Shown here: piece after piece, positions 1-9,396 of the stretch | Position numbering within the stretch: the stretch's first letter is position 1 | Layout of the letters: each line of letters opens with the position of its first letter | DNA from: Lachnospiraceae bacterium | GTDB lineage: Bacteria > Bacillota > Clostridia > Lachnospirales > Lachnospiraceae | NCBI GenBank assembly: GCA_022763925.1 | Contig: JALERW010000043.1 | Location: 1-48,286 of the forward strand | Direction of reading: 5' to 3' | Length of the DNA: 48,286 bases | Program-made: the position numbers and the translations under genes | The notes under the pieces: generated by a model | Told to the model about the DNA's origin: nothing | What the model saw: only the letters and a program-made list of their open reading frames with translations | Database searches by the model: none

Positions 1-25
1 CACAATCGAAAAGGAGACAAAAATC

Positions 26-235
26 ATGGAAAAAACACTGAAAATCGAAGGTATGATGTGTGGACATTGCGAGATGCACACAAAAAAAGCACTGGAAGCA
101 CTTGATGGTGTGACGGAGGCTTCCGTTAGTCACAAAACCGGAACGGCTATTGTAACGCTGGAGAAAGATATTTCGGATGATATTCTGAAACAGGCTGTTG
201 CCGACCAGGGATATAAGGTGACGGATATTCAGTAA
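26..235 (+). CDS. Heavy-metal-associated (HMA) domain protein, CopZ-like
   Basis: A 69-residue protein that is a single HMA domain. It carries the metal-binding loop GMMCGHC (residues 9-15), with the two cysteines that hold Cu(I) in CopZ and Atx1-type chaperones and in the N-terminal domains of copper P-type ATPases. The length is typical of a free-standing chaperone, and a good AAAGGAG site lies just upstream of the ATG. By family it would bind cytosolic copper, or a similar soft metal, and hand it to an exporter or regulator. No ATPase gene is visible because the window begins 25 bases upstream; the gene probably ends an operon lying to the left. Metal identity is inferred from the family and not shown by the sequence. 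Confidence 0.9.
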   Translation: MEKTLKIEGMMCGHCEMHTKKALEALDGVTEASVSHKTGTAIVTLEKDISDDILKQAVADQGYKVTDIQ

Positions 236-406
236 TTGATTGTTTAGCTACTGTGCCTGCTGTAGCATGATTTCTTCCTATTTGCCGTTGTAAGAAATAA
301 GGCATAGAAAACGGAATAATATTTGAGAGAAGGAAGCCTCAGTAGTTTAGAAAAGACTAGGTAAATTGAAAACACAAATGAAAAGAACCGAGTGATAGCT
401 ATCTGG

Positions 407-454
407 AAGTATAGATGTGAGAAAGAACAAATGTTCTGGAAAACATCTATACTT
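407..454. repeat. Perfect 12-bp inverted repeat with nested 6-bp hairpin
   Basis: AAGTATAGATGT (407-418) is matched exactly by ACATCTATACTT (443-454). Inside the loop AGAACA (424-429) pairs with TGTTCT (432-437). A T-rich stretch follows on the plus strand, so it may be the terminator of the HMA gene, although that gene ends about 170 bases earlier. It may equally be a small mobile-type repeat beside the decayed RhuM gene. Around it, bases 236-485 hold no convincing gene. Confidence 0.6.
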
Positions 455-485
455 TTTATTTTAAGTATGCTATACTTTTCAGTGA

Positions 486-791
486 CTTTCATTCGTAAAA
501 AGAAAAACAGGAAAAACAGCAGCAGAAATTGTATATGATACAGCAGATCATACAAAAGATAATATGGGATTAACTGCCTGGGAAAATGCTCCGGATGGAC
601 GGATTCTAAAGTCAGATAGCATTAATGCATTTCTGGAATTCCGTAGATACGATATCTTACGAGATAATGGGAAGGTATCGCATAGGCAGGCGTTAGAAAA
701 GGCATATCATGAATATGAAATATTTAGCAAAACTCAGCCGATTGAATCTGATTTTGATAAAGTTGTAAAAGAAATTGAAAATAAACGATAG
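486..791 (+). pseudogene. Decayed RhuM-family gene (C-terminal remnant with internal deletion)
   Basis: From 495 the open frame reads through GKTAAEIVYDTADH and MGLTAWENAPDGRILKSD, then NAFLEFRRYDILRDNGKVS and IESDFDKVVKEIENKR. These blocks match, in order, the conserved C-terminal half of RhuM family proteins (a family annotated as virulence proteins or found near restriction and defence loci). In intact RhuM proteins roughly 40-50 residues lie between the ...RILKSD block and the ...NKFLSF-like block; here they are joined directly, and the residues just before GKTAAE also look spliced. The N-terminal two thirds is absent. The only ATG in frame (564) has no ribosome binding site. I read this as a deletion-scarred relic, not a gene. 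The family match is from memory of its consensus. Confidence 0.7.
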
Positions 792-864
792 ATGTTGTTG
801 AACAAAAGTGCCAGATTTGTGGCTGATAGTAATCATAGCAAATGCATGAAAAAGGAGGAAAATC

Positions 865-2862
865 ATGGATAAATTCATATTACACTCCGAATATAAACCA
901 ACCGGCGACCAGCCGCAGGCGATAGAAAAACTTGTGAAGGGCTTTAAGGAAGGAAACCAGTTCGAAACGCTGCTTGGCGTTACCGGCTCAGGCAAGACCT
1001 TCACCATGGCAAATGTTATCCAGGCGCTGAATAAGCCGACCCTGATCATTGCCCATAATAAGACCCTGGCAGCCCAGCTGTACGGGGAATTCAAGGAGTT
1101 CTTCCCCGAGAACGCGGTGGAGTATTTTGTGTCCTATTACGATTATTATCAGCCGGAGGCCTATGTTCCTTCTTCGGACACGTATATTGCCAAGGATTCC
1201 TCTGTCAATGATGAGATCGACAAGCTGCGCCTGTCGGCGACAGCAGCCCTGATCGAGCGCCGGGATGTGATCATCGTGGCGTCCGTATCGTGTATTTACG
1301 GATTGGGTGAGCCGGAAAACTTTGAGAAGATGATGGTTTCCCTGCGTCCGGGGATGTGCAAAGACCGGGATGAGGTATTAAGACAGCTTGTGGATATACA
1401 ATATACAAGAAATGATATGGATTTCAAACGCGGAACCTTCCGGGTGCGTGGCGATGTGCTGGAGATCATCCCGGCCAGTGAGATGGATACGGCGATTCGT
1501 GTGGAGTTTTTCGGGGATGAGATTGACCGGATTTCGGAGATTGATGTGCTGACCGGGGAAATCAAGGGAATACGGGAGCATGTGGCGATTTTTCCGGCCT
1601 CCCATTATGTGGTGCCGGCAGAGCAGATTCAGAGGGCAGCCAGGGACATTGAGGCCGAGCTGGAGGAGCGGGTGCGCTATTTCAAAAGCGAGGACAAGCT
1701 TCTCGAGGCTCAGCGGATAGCGGAGCGTACCAATTTCGATATTGAAATGCTCAAGGAGACCGGCTTCTGCTCCGGGATCGAGAATTATTCCAGACATCTT
1801 GCAGGGCTGGCACCGGGTGTGCCTCCGAATACACTGATGGACTATTTCCCGGAGGATTTTCTGATCATTATTGACGAGTCCCATAAGACGATTCCTCAGA
1901 TCGGAGCAATGTATGCCGGAGATCAGTCCAGGAAGACCACGCTGGTGGATTACGGCTTTCGTCTGCCTTCCGCGAAGGATAACCGGCCTTTAAGCTTTCA
2001 GGAATTTGAAAATAAGATTGATCAGATGCTGTTCGTATCCGCGACACCCGGAGCATATGAAGCGGAGCATGAGCTTCTGCGGGCAGAGCAGATCATCCGG
2101 CCGACCGGCCTTTTGGACCCCAGGGTGGAGGTGCGCCCGGTGGAAGGACAGATCGACGATCTGGTGGGCGAGGTTCATAAGGAAGTGGCCGCAAAGCATA
2201 AGGTGCTGATTACAACTCTGACCAAGCGGATGGCGGAGGATCTCACGGATTATATGAGGGAGCTGGGTATTCGGGTGAAATATCTGCATTCGGATATTGA
2301 TACTCTGGAACGAACGGAGATCATTCGTGATATGCGTCTGGATGTTTTCGATGTTCTGGTGGGAATCAACCTTTTGAGGGAGGGACTGGATATTCCGGAA
2401 ATTACTCTGGTGGCGATTCTGGATGCGGACAAGGAAGGCTTCCTTCGCTCGGAGACTTCCCTGATTCAGACCATCGGTCGCGCAGCCCGAAATTCAGAGG
2501 GACATGTGATCATGTATGCGGACATCATTACGGATTCCATGCGGCTTGCGACCGACGAAACCAATCGAAGACGGGAAATTCAGCAGGCATATAATGAGGC
2601 TCATAATATCACACCGAAGACGATTCAGAAGGCGGTCCGGGATCAGATCAGGATCTCCAGAGAGGTGGCCAGGGAGGAACTGCAGTTTGAGAAGGATCCG
2701 GAGTCTATGGATTCCAGGGAACTGGAACGCCTGATTGCCAAACTGACGAAGAAGATGAAGTCTGCGGCTGCAGAGCTGAATTTTGAACTGGCTGCAGAGC
2801 TTAGGGATAAAATACTTTCGCTTAAGAAGATGCTCGATCAGTCACAGGACGAGAGAAAATAA
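865..2862 (+). CDS. uvrB: UvrABC excinuclease subunit B
   Basis: UvrB receives damaged DNA from UvrA, verifies the lesion with its beta-hairpin and recruits UvrC for the incisions of nucleotide excision repair. The 665-residue protein is full length. Walker A GVTGSGKT is at residues 38-45, the aromatic beta-hairpin [12 protein letters not shown] near residue 95, the Walker B-type IIIDESH near 338, the helicase motif with QTIGRAARN near 535, and a UVR domain that contacts UvrC at the C-terminus (about 625-660). An AAAAAGGAGG site precedes the ATG. The stop is only 17 bases before uvrA, the usual uvrBA arrangement, so the two are almost certainly cotranscribed. uvrC is not in the window. Confidence 0.98.
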   Translation: MDKFILHSEYKPTGDQPQAIEKLVKGFKEGNQFETLLGVTGSGKTFTMANVIQALNKPTLIIAHNKTLAAQLYGEFKEFFPENAVEYFVSYYDYYQPEAYVPSSDTYIAKDSSVNDEIDKLRLSATAALIERRDVIIVASVSCIYGLGEPENFEKMMVSLRPGMCKDRDEVLRQLVDIQYTRNDMDFKRGTFRVRGDVLEIIPASEMDTAIRVEFFGDEIDRISEIDVLTGEIKGIREHVAIFPASHYVVPAEQIQRAARDIEAELEERVRYFKSEDKLLEAQRIAERTNFDIEMLKETGFCSGIENYSRHLAGLAPGVPPNTLMDYFPEDFLIIIDESHKTIPQIGAMYAGDQSRKTTLVDYGFRLPSAKDNRPLSFQEFENKIDQMLFVSATPGAYEAEHELLRAEQIIRPTGLLDPRVEVRPVEGQIDDLVGEVHKEVAAKHKVLITTLTKRMAEDLTDYMRELGIRVKYLHSDIDTLERTEIIRDMRLDVFDVLVGINLLREGLDIPEITLVAILDADKEGFLRSETSLIQTIGRAARNSEGHVIMYADIITDSMRLATDETNRRREIQQAYNEAHNITPKTIQKAVRDQIRISREVAREELQFEKDPESMDSRELERLIAKLTKKMKSAAAELNFELAAELRDKILSLKKMLDQSQDERK

Positions 2863-2879
2863 AACAGAAGAGGTAGGAC

Positions 2880-5726
2880 ATGTCAGAGAAAACGGTAAAA
2901 CAGTTTATTAAAATCAGAGGTGCCCGGGTGCACAATCTGAAGAATATTGATCTCGATATCCCGAGAAATGAATTTGTGGTGCTGACGGGCTTAAGCGGTT
3001 CGGGGAAATCTTCTCTGGCCTTTGATACGATCTATGCGGAAGGGCAGCGGAGATATATGGAATCCCTTTCCTCCTATGCCAGACAGTTTCTGGGGCAGAT
3101 GGAGAAGCCGGATGTGGATACGATTGAAGGGCTTTCTCCGGCCATTTCCATTGATCAGAAGTCCACGAACCGAAATCCCCGTTCCACTGTGGGCACTGTA
3201 ACGGAAATCTATGATTATTTCCGCCTGCTCTATGCCAGAATCGGTATCCCCCACTGCCCGAAATGTGGAAGGGAGATCCGCAGGCAGAGCGTGGATCAGA
3301 TGGTAGATCAGATCATGGGGCTGCCGGAGCGGACGAAGATCCAGCTGCTGGCTCCTGTAGTCCGGGGGAGAAAGGGAGAACATGTGAAGCTTCTGGAGCA
3401 GGCAAAACGCAGCGGTTATGTGCGGGTCCGGATTGACGGAAGTCTGTATGAGCTGTCAGAGGAGATCCGCCTGGATAAGAATATCAAGCATAATATTGAG
3501 ATTGTAGTGGACCGTCTGGTTGTCCGGGAGGGTATGGAAAAACGTCTGACAGATTCCGTTGAGAGTGTGCTGGCGCTGGCAGACGGCCTGATGATTGTGG
3601 ATGTGATCGATGGAGAGCCGATTCAGTTCAGTGAAAGCTTTTCCTGTCCGGAGTGCGGGGTGAGTATTGAGGAGATCGAGCCGAGAAGCTTCTCTTTCAA
3701 TAACCCGTTCGGGGCCTGCCCGGAGTGTACCGGCCTGGGCTATAAGATGGAATTCGATGAGAACCTGATGATCCCGGACAAGAGTCTTGCTATCAGTCAG
3801 GGGGCAATTGCGGTTATGGGCTGGCAATCCTGCACAGATAAGAGCAGTTTTACCCGGGCCATTCTGGATGCCATGTCAGAGGCTTATGGATTCTCGCTGG
3901 ATACCCCTTATCAGGAGCTTCCGGAGGAGGTGCGCAATGTACTCCTGTACGGGACGAACGGGAAAGTGCTTAAGGTTCACTACAAAGGCCAGCGGGGAGA
4001 GGGCATCTATGATGTACCCTTTGAAGGCCTTATCGAAAATGTGAACCGGAGGTACCGGGAGACCGGGTCTGATGTAGTAAAACAGGAGTATGAATCCTTT
4101 ATGCGCATCACGCCCTGTAAGCTCTGCAAAGGCCAGCGTCTGAAGGAATCAGCTCTGGCGGTCACGGTCTGTGATAAAAATATCTATGAGGTGACTTCTA
4201 TGTCCATTGCGGCCCTGCAGGAGTTTTTAAAGGATATGAAGCTTACCGCACAGCAGGAGATGATCGGCCGGCAGGTGCTGAAGGAGATCCGGGCGAGAGT
4301 CGGCTTTCTTATGTCTGTCGGACTGGATTACTTAAGCCTGTCCCGCGCCACAGGAACACTGTCGGGGGGTGAGGCGCAGAGAATCCGTCTGGCGACCCAG
4401 ATCGGTTCCGGTCTGGTGGGGGTGGCCTATATCCTGGACGAGCCCAGCATTGGCCTGCATCAGAGAGACAATGACAAGCTGCTGAATACGTTAAAGCATC
4501 TGCGGGATCTGGGTAATACACTGATCGTGGTGGAGCATGACGAGGATACCATGCGGGAGGCGGATTACATTGTGGACATCGGGCCGGGAGCAGGAGAACA
4601 CGGCGGTGAGGTAGTGGCAGCCGGAACGGCGGAGGAGATCATGCAGAACGAGAACTCCATCACCGGAGCATATTTAAGCGGCCGAATGAAAATACCGGTG
4701 CCGAAGGCACGAAGAACGCCTCAGGGATGGCTGACCGTGAAGGGGGCAGCGGAAAATAATCTGAAAAATATTGATGTGAATTTTCCCTTAGGCGTTATGA
4801 CCTGTGTGACGGGAGTTTCCGGTTCCGGCAAAAGCTCACTGGTCAATGAGATCCTGTATAAGTGCCTGGCCAGAGATCTGAACCGGGCACGGACAATACC
4901 CGGTAAGCATCGGGGGATAACAGGACTGGAGCAGCTGGATAAGGTCATTGCCATTGACCAGTCACCTATCGGAAGGACACCCCGCTCCAATCCGGCCACC
5001 TATACAGGGGTCTTTGATCAGATCCGGGATCTGTTTGCGTCCACAGCGGACGCCAAGGCCCGGGGCTACAAGAAGGGGCGTTTCAGCTTCAACGTGAAGG
5101 GAGGACGCTGTGAGGCATGCAGCGGGGACGGTATTATTAAGATTGAGATGCATTTCCTGCCGGATGTTTATGTGCCCTGTGAGGTCTGCCAGGGAAAACG
5201 GTATAACCGGGAGACGCTGGAAGTCAAATATAAAGGCAAAAGTATCTATGATGTGCTGAATATGACCGTGGAGGAGGCACTGCATTTCTTTGAGCCGGTT
5301 CCGTCCATCCGCAGGAAGATCGAGACGCTGTACGATGTGGGACTTTCCTATATCCGTCTGGGACAGCCCTCCACGGAGCTGTCGGGAGGAGAAGCTCAGC
5401 GGATCAAGCTGGCTGCAGAGCTGAGCCGAAGGAGTACCGGGCGTACCGTCTATATTCTGGACGAACCCACTACCGGACTGCATTTCGCGGATGTGCACAA
5501 GCTGATCGATATTCTTCACCGGCTGGCGGAGGGAGGCAATACCGTGATCGTCATAGAGCATAACCTGGATGTGATCAAGACAGCCGATTATATTATTGAT
5601 ATCGGACCCGAGGGCGGAGACCGGGGCGGCACGGTGATCGCAAAGGGAACTCCCGAGGAAGTGGCGGCCAATCCGGCTTCCTATACCGGACGATATGTAA
5701 AAAAATATCTGAAAGATACGATGTAA
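2880..5726 (+). CDS. uvrA: UvrABC excinuclease subunit A
   Basis: UvrA is the dimeric, zinc-binding ABC ATPase that first finds bulky DNA lesions and loads UvrB. The 948-residue protein has two complete ATPase halves: Walker A GLSGSGKS near residue 37 with signature LSGGEAQ near 493, and GVSGSGKS near 646 with LSGGEAQ near 833. Zinc-binding cysteine pairs are visible as CPKCG (about 125), CPECG and CPEC (about 256 and 280), and CEAC with CEVC (about 743 and 765). All key elements are intact and the length is normal. It lies 17 bases behind uvrB with an AGAGGTAGG site ahead of the ATG. Confidence 0.98.
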   Translation: MSEKTVKQFIKIRGARVHNLKNIDLDIPRNEFVVLTGLSGSGKSSLAFDTIYAEGQRRYMESLSSYARQFLGQMEKPDVDTIEGLSPAISIDQKSTNRNPRSTVGTVTEIYDYFRLLYARIGIPHCPKCGREIRRQSVDQMVDQIMGLPERTKIQLLAPVVRGRKGEHVKLLEQAKRSGYVRVRIDGSLYELSEEIRLDKNIKHNIEIVVDRLVVREGMEKRLTDSVESVLALADGLMIVDVIDGEPIQFSESFSCPECGVSIEEIEPRSFSFNNPFGACPECTGLGYKMEFDENLMIPDKSLAISQGAIAVMGWQSCTDKSSFTRAILDAMSEAYGFSLDTPYQELPEEVRNVLLYGTNGKVLKVHYKGQRGEGIYDVPFEGLIENVNRRYRETGSDVVKQEYESFMRITPCKLCKGQRLKESALAVTVCDKNIYEVTSMSIAALQEFLKDMKLTAQQEMIGRQVLKEIRARVGFLMSVGLDYLSLSRATGTLSGGEAQRIRLATQIGSGLVGVAYILDEPSIGLHQRDNDKLLNTLKHLRDLGNTLIVVEHDEDTMREADYIVDIGPGAGEHGGEVVAAGTAEEIMQNENSITGAYLSGRMKIPVPKARRTPQGWLTVKGAAENNLKNIDVNFPLGVMTCVTGVSGSGKSSLVNEILYKCLARDLNRARTIPGKHRGITGLEQLDKVIAIDQSPIGRTPRSNPATYTGVFDQIRDLFASTADAKARGYKKGRFSFNVKGGRCEACSGDGIIKIEMHFLPDVYVPCEVCQGKRYNRETLEVKYKGKSIYDVLNMTVEEALHFFEPVPSIRRKIETLYDVGLSYIRLGQPSTELSGGEAQRIKLAAELSRRSTGRTVYILDEPTTGLHFADVHKLIDILHRLAEGGNTVIVIEHNLDVIKTADYIIDIGPEGGDRGGTVIAKGTPEEVAANPASYTGRYVKKYLKDTM

Positions 5727-5756
5727 TAATGCAACAAAGTTCAGCTTTTGAAACGA

Positions 5757-5782
5757 AAAAACCGTAAAAGAACGCGGTTTTT
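5757..5782 (+). terminator. Probable intrinsic terminator after uvrBA
   Basis: AAAAACCG (5757-5764) pairs with CGGTTTTT (5775-5782) around a short loop, 31 bases after the uvrA stop. The U-tract is part of the stem, so strength is uncertain. Confidence 0.55.
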
Positions 5783-5832
5783 CGGGGAAAAAGGGCGCCG
5801 CAAGGAAGAAGGAAGTTGTCTTGGCACAGTTC

Positions 5833-5861
5833 TTGCTTTTGAATGTAATGAGGGGTATAAT
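5833..5861 (+). promoter_or_regulatory. Promoter of the crotonase-ACP-LuxE-LuxC operon
   Basis: TTGCTT (5833-5838), a 17-base spacer and a perfect TATAAT (5856-5861) lie 26 bases before the first gene. This is a good housekeeping-sigma promoter and marks the start of the seven-gene unit that ends at 12076. Confidence 0.75.
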
Positions 5862-5887
5862 GGATTAACGGGAGGAATTGGGGAAAA

Positions 5888-6535
5888 TTGGAGCATATCC
5901 GGATAGAAAAGGACGAAAATGTTGCAATTATGATACTCGCGCAGACGGAGACGAGGAATGCCTTGAACGAAGCATTTATGGCGGAGATTCAGGAAGCACT
6001 CACGCAGGTGGAGCAGGATGATTCTGTGGAGGCGCTGGTTCTGACCGGCGCGGATCGGGTATTCTGCTGTGGTGCGGACATTGAGGAGATGCTGCCTCTG
6101 GATGCAGCGGAGGCACTTGTCTGGGGAAGACTTGGAAGCAGCCTGAATACAAGGATCGAACAATTTCCTATTCCTGTTATCGCTGCGGTGAATGGGATGG
6201 CCCTGGGCGGAGGCAATGAGCTGGCGATGGCCTGTCATTACCGGATCGCATCCAGAAGAGCCAGATTTGCGCAGCCGGAATGTACGCTCGGCATTACTCC
6301 GGGAGCAGGGGCGACTCAGCGCCTGCCCAGACTTGTGGGGCCCGGATGGGCAAAGCAGCTTTTATATACCGGTCAGATGATCAATGCGGCCATGGCACAG
6401 AGGATCGGACTGATTGACCGGATAACACAGCCGGAAGCATTGCTGGAGGAAGCTATTCAATGGGCCAGAGAACTGGCGGCTCCTTCAGCCTGTAAATATA
6501 AGGAGGATCAACATGACAAATTTAGAGAAGTATGA
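5888..6535 (+). CDS. Enoyl-CoA hydratase/isomerase (crotonase) family protein, short form
   Basis: A 215-residue crotonase-fold protein. The two oxyanion-hole segments are visible: CCGADIEEM near residue 58-66, and the glycine-rich MALGGGNELAM near 102-112, followed by the usual CHYRIAS and PECTLGITPGAG blocks. Crotonases hydrate, isomerise or cleave acyl thioesters; here the thioester could be on CoA or on the adjacent carrier protein. The start is TTG, about 11 bases after GGGAGGA. It is unusually short: family members run about 260 residues, and the C-terminal helical region used in trimer contacts and active-site closure is missing after ...RELAAPSA. The last 23 bases overlap the ACP gene, suggesting translational coupling. 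The exact reaction cannot be read from sequence. Confidence 0.85.
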   Translation: MEHIRIEKDENVAIMILAQTETRNALNEAFMAEIQEALTQVEQDDSVEALVLTGADRVFCCGADIEEMLPLDAAEALVWGRLGSSLNTRIEQFPIPVIAAVNGMALGGGNELAMACHYRIASRRARFAQPECTLGITPGAGATQRLPRLVGPGWAKQLLYTGQMINAAMAQRIGLIDRITQPEALLEEAIQWARELAAPSACKYKEDQHDKFREV

Positions 6536-6758
6536 CAAAGCATTTATTTCCAACCTGAAAGTGACCAAGGATCAGCTCCCGGGCCTTAAGTACCGCGGAC
6601 TGGAAGCATGGGATTCCGTAGCGCATATGGATCTGATCGCAGATCTGGAAGAGTCCTTTGACATCATGATGGAGATGAAGGATATTCTGGATTTCAATTC
6701 CTATGAGCACGGCAAGATCGTTCTGAAAGAGGTTTACGGCGTAGATATTGAAGGATAG
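6513..6758 (+). CDS. Acyl carrier protein
   Basis: An acidic 81-residue protein with the carrier-protein signature WDSVAHMDLIADLEESFDI. Ser35 in the DSV motif is the predicted attachment site for the 4'-phosphopantetheine arm. It differs from housekeeping AcpP (which usually reads DSLD.VE) and resembles the stand-alone carrier proteins of secondary-metabolite or polysaccharide-modification clusters. AAGGAGGATCAAC precedes the ATG inside the end of the crotonase gene. It probably carries the acyl group that the neighbouring ligase, reductases and hydratase process. An Sfp-type transferase able to load the arm is encoded at 43872-44510. Confidence 0.93.
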   Translation: MTNLEKYDKAFISNLKVTKDQLPGLKYRGLEAWDSVAHMDLIADLEESFDIMMEMKDILDFNSYEHGKIVLKEVYGVDIEG

Positions 6759-6770
6759 GGAGTGACAGAT

Positions 6771-7514
6771 ATGCTGTTGGAAAATAAGACGGCAGTCGTG
6801 ACCGGATGTCTTCAGGGAATCGGAAGAGCTGTTCTGGATCTGTTTGTCCGCGAGGGAGCAGACGTATTTGCCTGCTGTCAGAAGGAGACAGAGGAATTTA
6901 AAGAACATGTGGACGCACTTTCGAAGGAGTACGGCCGGGAAGTGATTCCGGTGTATTTTGACCTGAAGGATGCGGATGCCATCCGGGATGCGGCCAGAAC
7001 GATACAGAAAAGCAGGAAGAAGATCGATATGCTGATCAATGTGGCGGGCATTGCGGATGATGCCTACTTCCAGATGATGTCCATGGAGAGCCTGAAGAAT
7101 ACCTTCGAGGTAAATTTCTTTTCTCAGATGCTTCTGACCCAGTATATGGTGAAGCTGATGCTGCGCAATAAGAAGGGAAGTATCGTGAATGTTTCCAGCG
7201 TGATCGGCCTGGACGGCAATGCGGGACAGCTGGCATATTCCGCTTCCAAGGCAGCCATGGCAGCGGCCACCAAGACGCTGTCGGCAGAGCTGGCAGAGAA
7301 AGGGATCCGTGTCAATGCAGTGGCACCCGGTGTCATCGATACAGCCATGACCTCGGTGCTTTCCGAGGAGATTCTGGACCGGCAGCTGCGCAATGCGGAT
7401 ATTCCGAGAAAGGGAACTCCGCAGGAGGTGGCAGATGTGATTCTGTATCTGGCTTCTGACCGGGCCAGCTACGTGACCGGGCAGATCTTAAGAGTGGATG
7501 CAGGTATTGGCTGA
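6771..7514 (+). CDS. Short-chain dehydrogenase/reductase, FabG-like
   Basis: A classical SDR of about 247 residues. The cofactor motif TGCLQGIG is at residues 11-18, NVAG near 85, and the catalytic Ser-Tyr-Lys as SSV (about 141) and YSASK (Tyr near 154). The C-terminal half ends with the FabG-type ASDRASYVTGQILRVDAG. FabG-like enzymes reduce 3-oxoacyl-ACP to 3-hydroxyacyl-ACP with NADPH. Together with the crotonase-like neighbour this would make a ketoreduction-dehydration pair. I chose the ATG at 6771, 8 bases after GGGAG; an in-frame GTG at 6762 would add three residues. The gap to the ACP gene is about 12 bases. The substrate is unknown. Confidence 0.93.
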   Translation: MLLENKTAVVTGCLQGIGRAVLDLFVREGADVFACCQKETEEFKEHVDALSKEYGREVIPVYFDLKDADAIRDAARTIQKSRKKIDMLINVAGIADDAYFQMMSMESLKNTFEVNFFSQMLLTQYMVKLMLRNKKGSIVNVSSVIGLDGNAGQLAYSASKAAMAAATKTLSAELAEKGIRVNAVAPGVIDTAMTSVLSEEILDRQLRNADIPRKGTPQEVADVILYLASDRASYVTGQILRVDAGIG

Positions 7515-7585
7515 TAGACGGATCTGGAGCGCTCCGGGCTGCGGGAGCAGAACAGAACAGCAGCAGAAACAGGAGAATTCGGGAC

Positions 7586-8263
7586 ATGGAGTCGTTGAAA
7601 ATCGAGCGGACCGTGGACCGGCAGACCACAGGGAATTGTTATGTCCTCATGGAGGACGGGGCTGCGGTCATCATCGATCCGAACAATTATGAACAGATTG
7701 AGGAAATTTTGAGGCAGAACCAGGTGACTCCGGAGCTGGTGCTTCTTACACATGAGCACGGGGATCACATCAGCGGATTGAATGCTCTTCGGGAGCATTA
7801 CCGGTTTCAGACAATCGCCTCCCTTCCATGCAGCCAGAGAATTCAGGATATCCGGAGCAATCTTTCGAGAATTTTCGGAGTATATCTGATCTTTATTACG
7901 GGAGAACGGGTTCGGGATTATCCCAAGTTTGTATGTGAAGCAGCCGATGTCACCTTTGAGGACCGGCTGCTTTTTGCATGGAAGGATCATTCGATCGAGA
8001 TGGTGCTGACGCCGGGGCATTCTCCGGGAAGCTGTGCCATTCTCATTGACGGGGAGATTCTTTTCCCCGGAGATTCTCTCTTTGGAGACCGGCAGGTGGT
8101 GACCCGGTTTGACGGAGGAAGCAGTGAGGATTACGAGACGAAAGCGAAGCCTTTCTATCAGTCTCTGCCGCCGGATATGCCAGTATACCCCGGACATGGG
8201 GAGAAATTTTTGCTGAAGGATGGGATTTTTGAGGTTGCCCATCCGCAGCTGCTCTCGGATTGA
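7586..8263 (+). CDS. Metallo-beta-lactamase-fold hydrolase
   Basis: A 225-residue MBL-fold enzyme with the complete metal site: THEHGDH (residues 55-61), TPGHSPGS near 141, PGDSLF near 160 and YPGHGE near 198. The layout is that of glyoxalase II-type thioester hydrolases and related lactonases. In an operon built round a carrier protein, a thioesterase-like role (releasing or editing an acyl thioester) is a reasonable inference, but the substrate cannot be read from the sequence. It starts 71 bases after the SDR gene with an AGGAG site, and its stop overlaps the region where the LuxE-like frame opens. Confidence 0.88.
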   Translation: MESLKIERTVDRQTTGNCYVLMEDGAAVIIDPNNYEQIEEILRQNQVTPELVLLTHEHGDHISGLNALREHYRFQTIASLPCSQRIQDIRSNLSRIFGVYLIFITGERVRDYPKFVCEAADVTFEDRLLFAWKDHSIEMVLTPGHSPGSCAILIDGEILFPGDSLFGDRQVVTRFDGGSSEDYETKAKPFYQSLPPDMPVYPGHGEKFLLKDGIFEVAHPQLLSD

Positions 8264-8316
8264 GCTTTGGAAAAAACGGAAGCCGGATGGGGAAAGATCC
8301 GGAAAAAGGGGGAATC

Positions 8317-9396
8317 GTGTTGGAATATGCCAAATTGCTGGAATATGAGCCATATTCCATGGACCGCATAAAAAAGACCCGTGTGATGACCGAGCGTTTG
8401 CTGGAACTGACGGAGCATCACAGGTCCCGCTGCGAAGACTACCGCAGAATTCTGGACGGACTGGGGTATGACGCTTCGAAGGTGAAGGATTATTATGATA
8501 TACCCATGATGCCGGTGCGTCTGTTTAAGGAGCGCCGGATGTCCAGTATCCCGGAAGAGGAGGTGTTTAAGACCATGACCTCCTCAGGTACTACCGGTCA
8601 GCAGGTCTCAAAAATTTTTCTGGATGAGCAGACCGCTTCCAACCAGCAGCTGACGCTGGCCAGGATCGTGACGGATTTTACCGGGCAGTCCCGGATGCCG
8701 ATGATCATTATCGACTGTCCGTCCGTGATAAGGAACCGTGCCATGTTTTCAGCAAGAGGTGCCGGAATTCTGGGCTTTTCCATGTTCGGCTCCAGAAGGA
8801 TTTATGCGCTGGATGATGGTATGAAGCTGAATCTGGATGGGATCCGGGAATTTCTTGAGAAGTACAAAGGGCAGAAGATCCTGCTGTTTGGATTTACCTT
8901 TATGATCTGGCAGTATTTTTACAAGGAGCTCTGTAAGCTTGAGGAGCCGCTGGATCTTTCCAGGGGAATCCTGATCCATGGAGGCGGCTGGAAGAAACTG
9001 CAGAACGAGGCAGTCTCCAAGGCAGAGTTTAAACAGAGACTGAAGGATGCCTGCGGAATTGAACATGTGATGGATTATTACGGAATGGTGGAGCAGACCG
9101 GCTGTATTTACATGGAGTGTGAGTGCGGGCATCTGCATGCAAGCATATATTCTGACATTATTCCCAGGAGAATGTCCGATTTCTCTCCCTGCGATGTGGG
9201 GGAAAAGGGTGTGCTTCAGGTAGTGTCCATGCTGCCGGAGTCCTATCCGGGACATTCCATCCTGACCGAGGATGAGGGGGTCCTTCTGGGGGAGGATGAC
9301 TGTCCCTGCGGAAGGCTTGGAAAATATTTTGAAGTGTCAGGAAGAATCCGGAACGCGGAGGTAAGGGGGTGCAGTGATACCTATGAACGAAAATGA
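8317..9396 (+). CDS. LuxE/PaaK-like acyl-protein synthetase
   Basis: A protein of about 359 residues of the LuxE family, whose bioluminescence member activates a fatty acid with ATP and passes the acyl group to the reductase LuxC. Visible marks are the adenylate-forming-type loop TSSGTTGQQVS, the block YYGMVEQTGCIYMEC, and the cysteine-rich ECECGH and CPCGRLG that end the core. Start choice: GTG 8317 or TTG 8320 follow AAAAAGGGGG at 4-7 bases; a further in-frame TTG at 8260 overlaps the previous stop but has no such site. The 3' end overlaps the LuxC-like gene by 23 bases, the order and coupling seen for LuxC-LuxE partners. No luciferase genes (luxAB) are present, so light production is not implied. 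Confidence 0.87.
   Translation: MLEYAKLLEYEPYSMDRIKKTRVMTERLLELTEHHRSRCEDYRRILDGLGYDASKVKDYYDIPMMPVRLFKERRMSSIPEEEVFKTMTSSGTTGQQVSKIFLDEQTASNQQLTLARIVTDFTGQSRMPMIIIDCPSVIRNRAMFSARGAGILGFSMFGSRRIYALDDGMKLNLDGIREFLEKYKGQKILLFGFTFMIWQYFYKELCKLEEPLDLSRGILIHGGGWKKLQNEAVSKAEFKQRLKDACGIEHVMDYYGMVEQTGCIYMECECGHLHASIYSDIIPRRMSDFSPCDVGEKGVLQVVSMLPESYPGHSILTEDEGVLLGEDDCPCGRLGKYFEVSGRIRNAEVRGCSDTYERK

Noticed and set aside
431-538. A 35-residue reading frame with one hydrophobic stretch and a basic tail, toxin-like in appearance.
   Set aside because: It lies partly in the inverted repeat and the RhuM relic, and it has no ribosome binding site.
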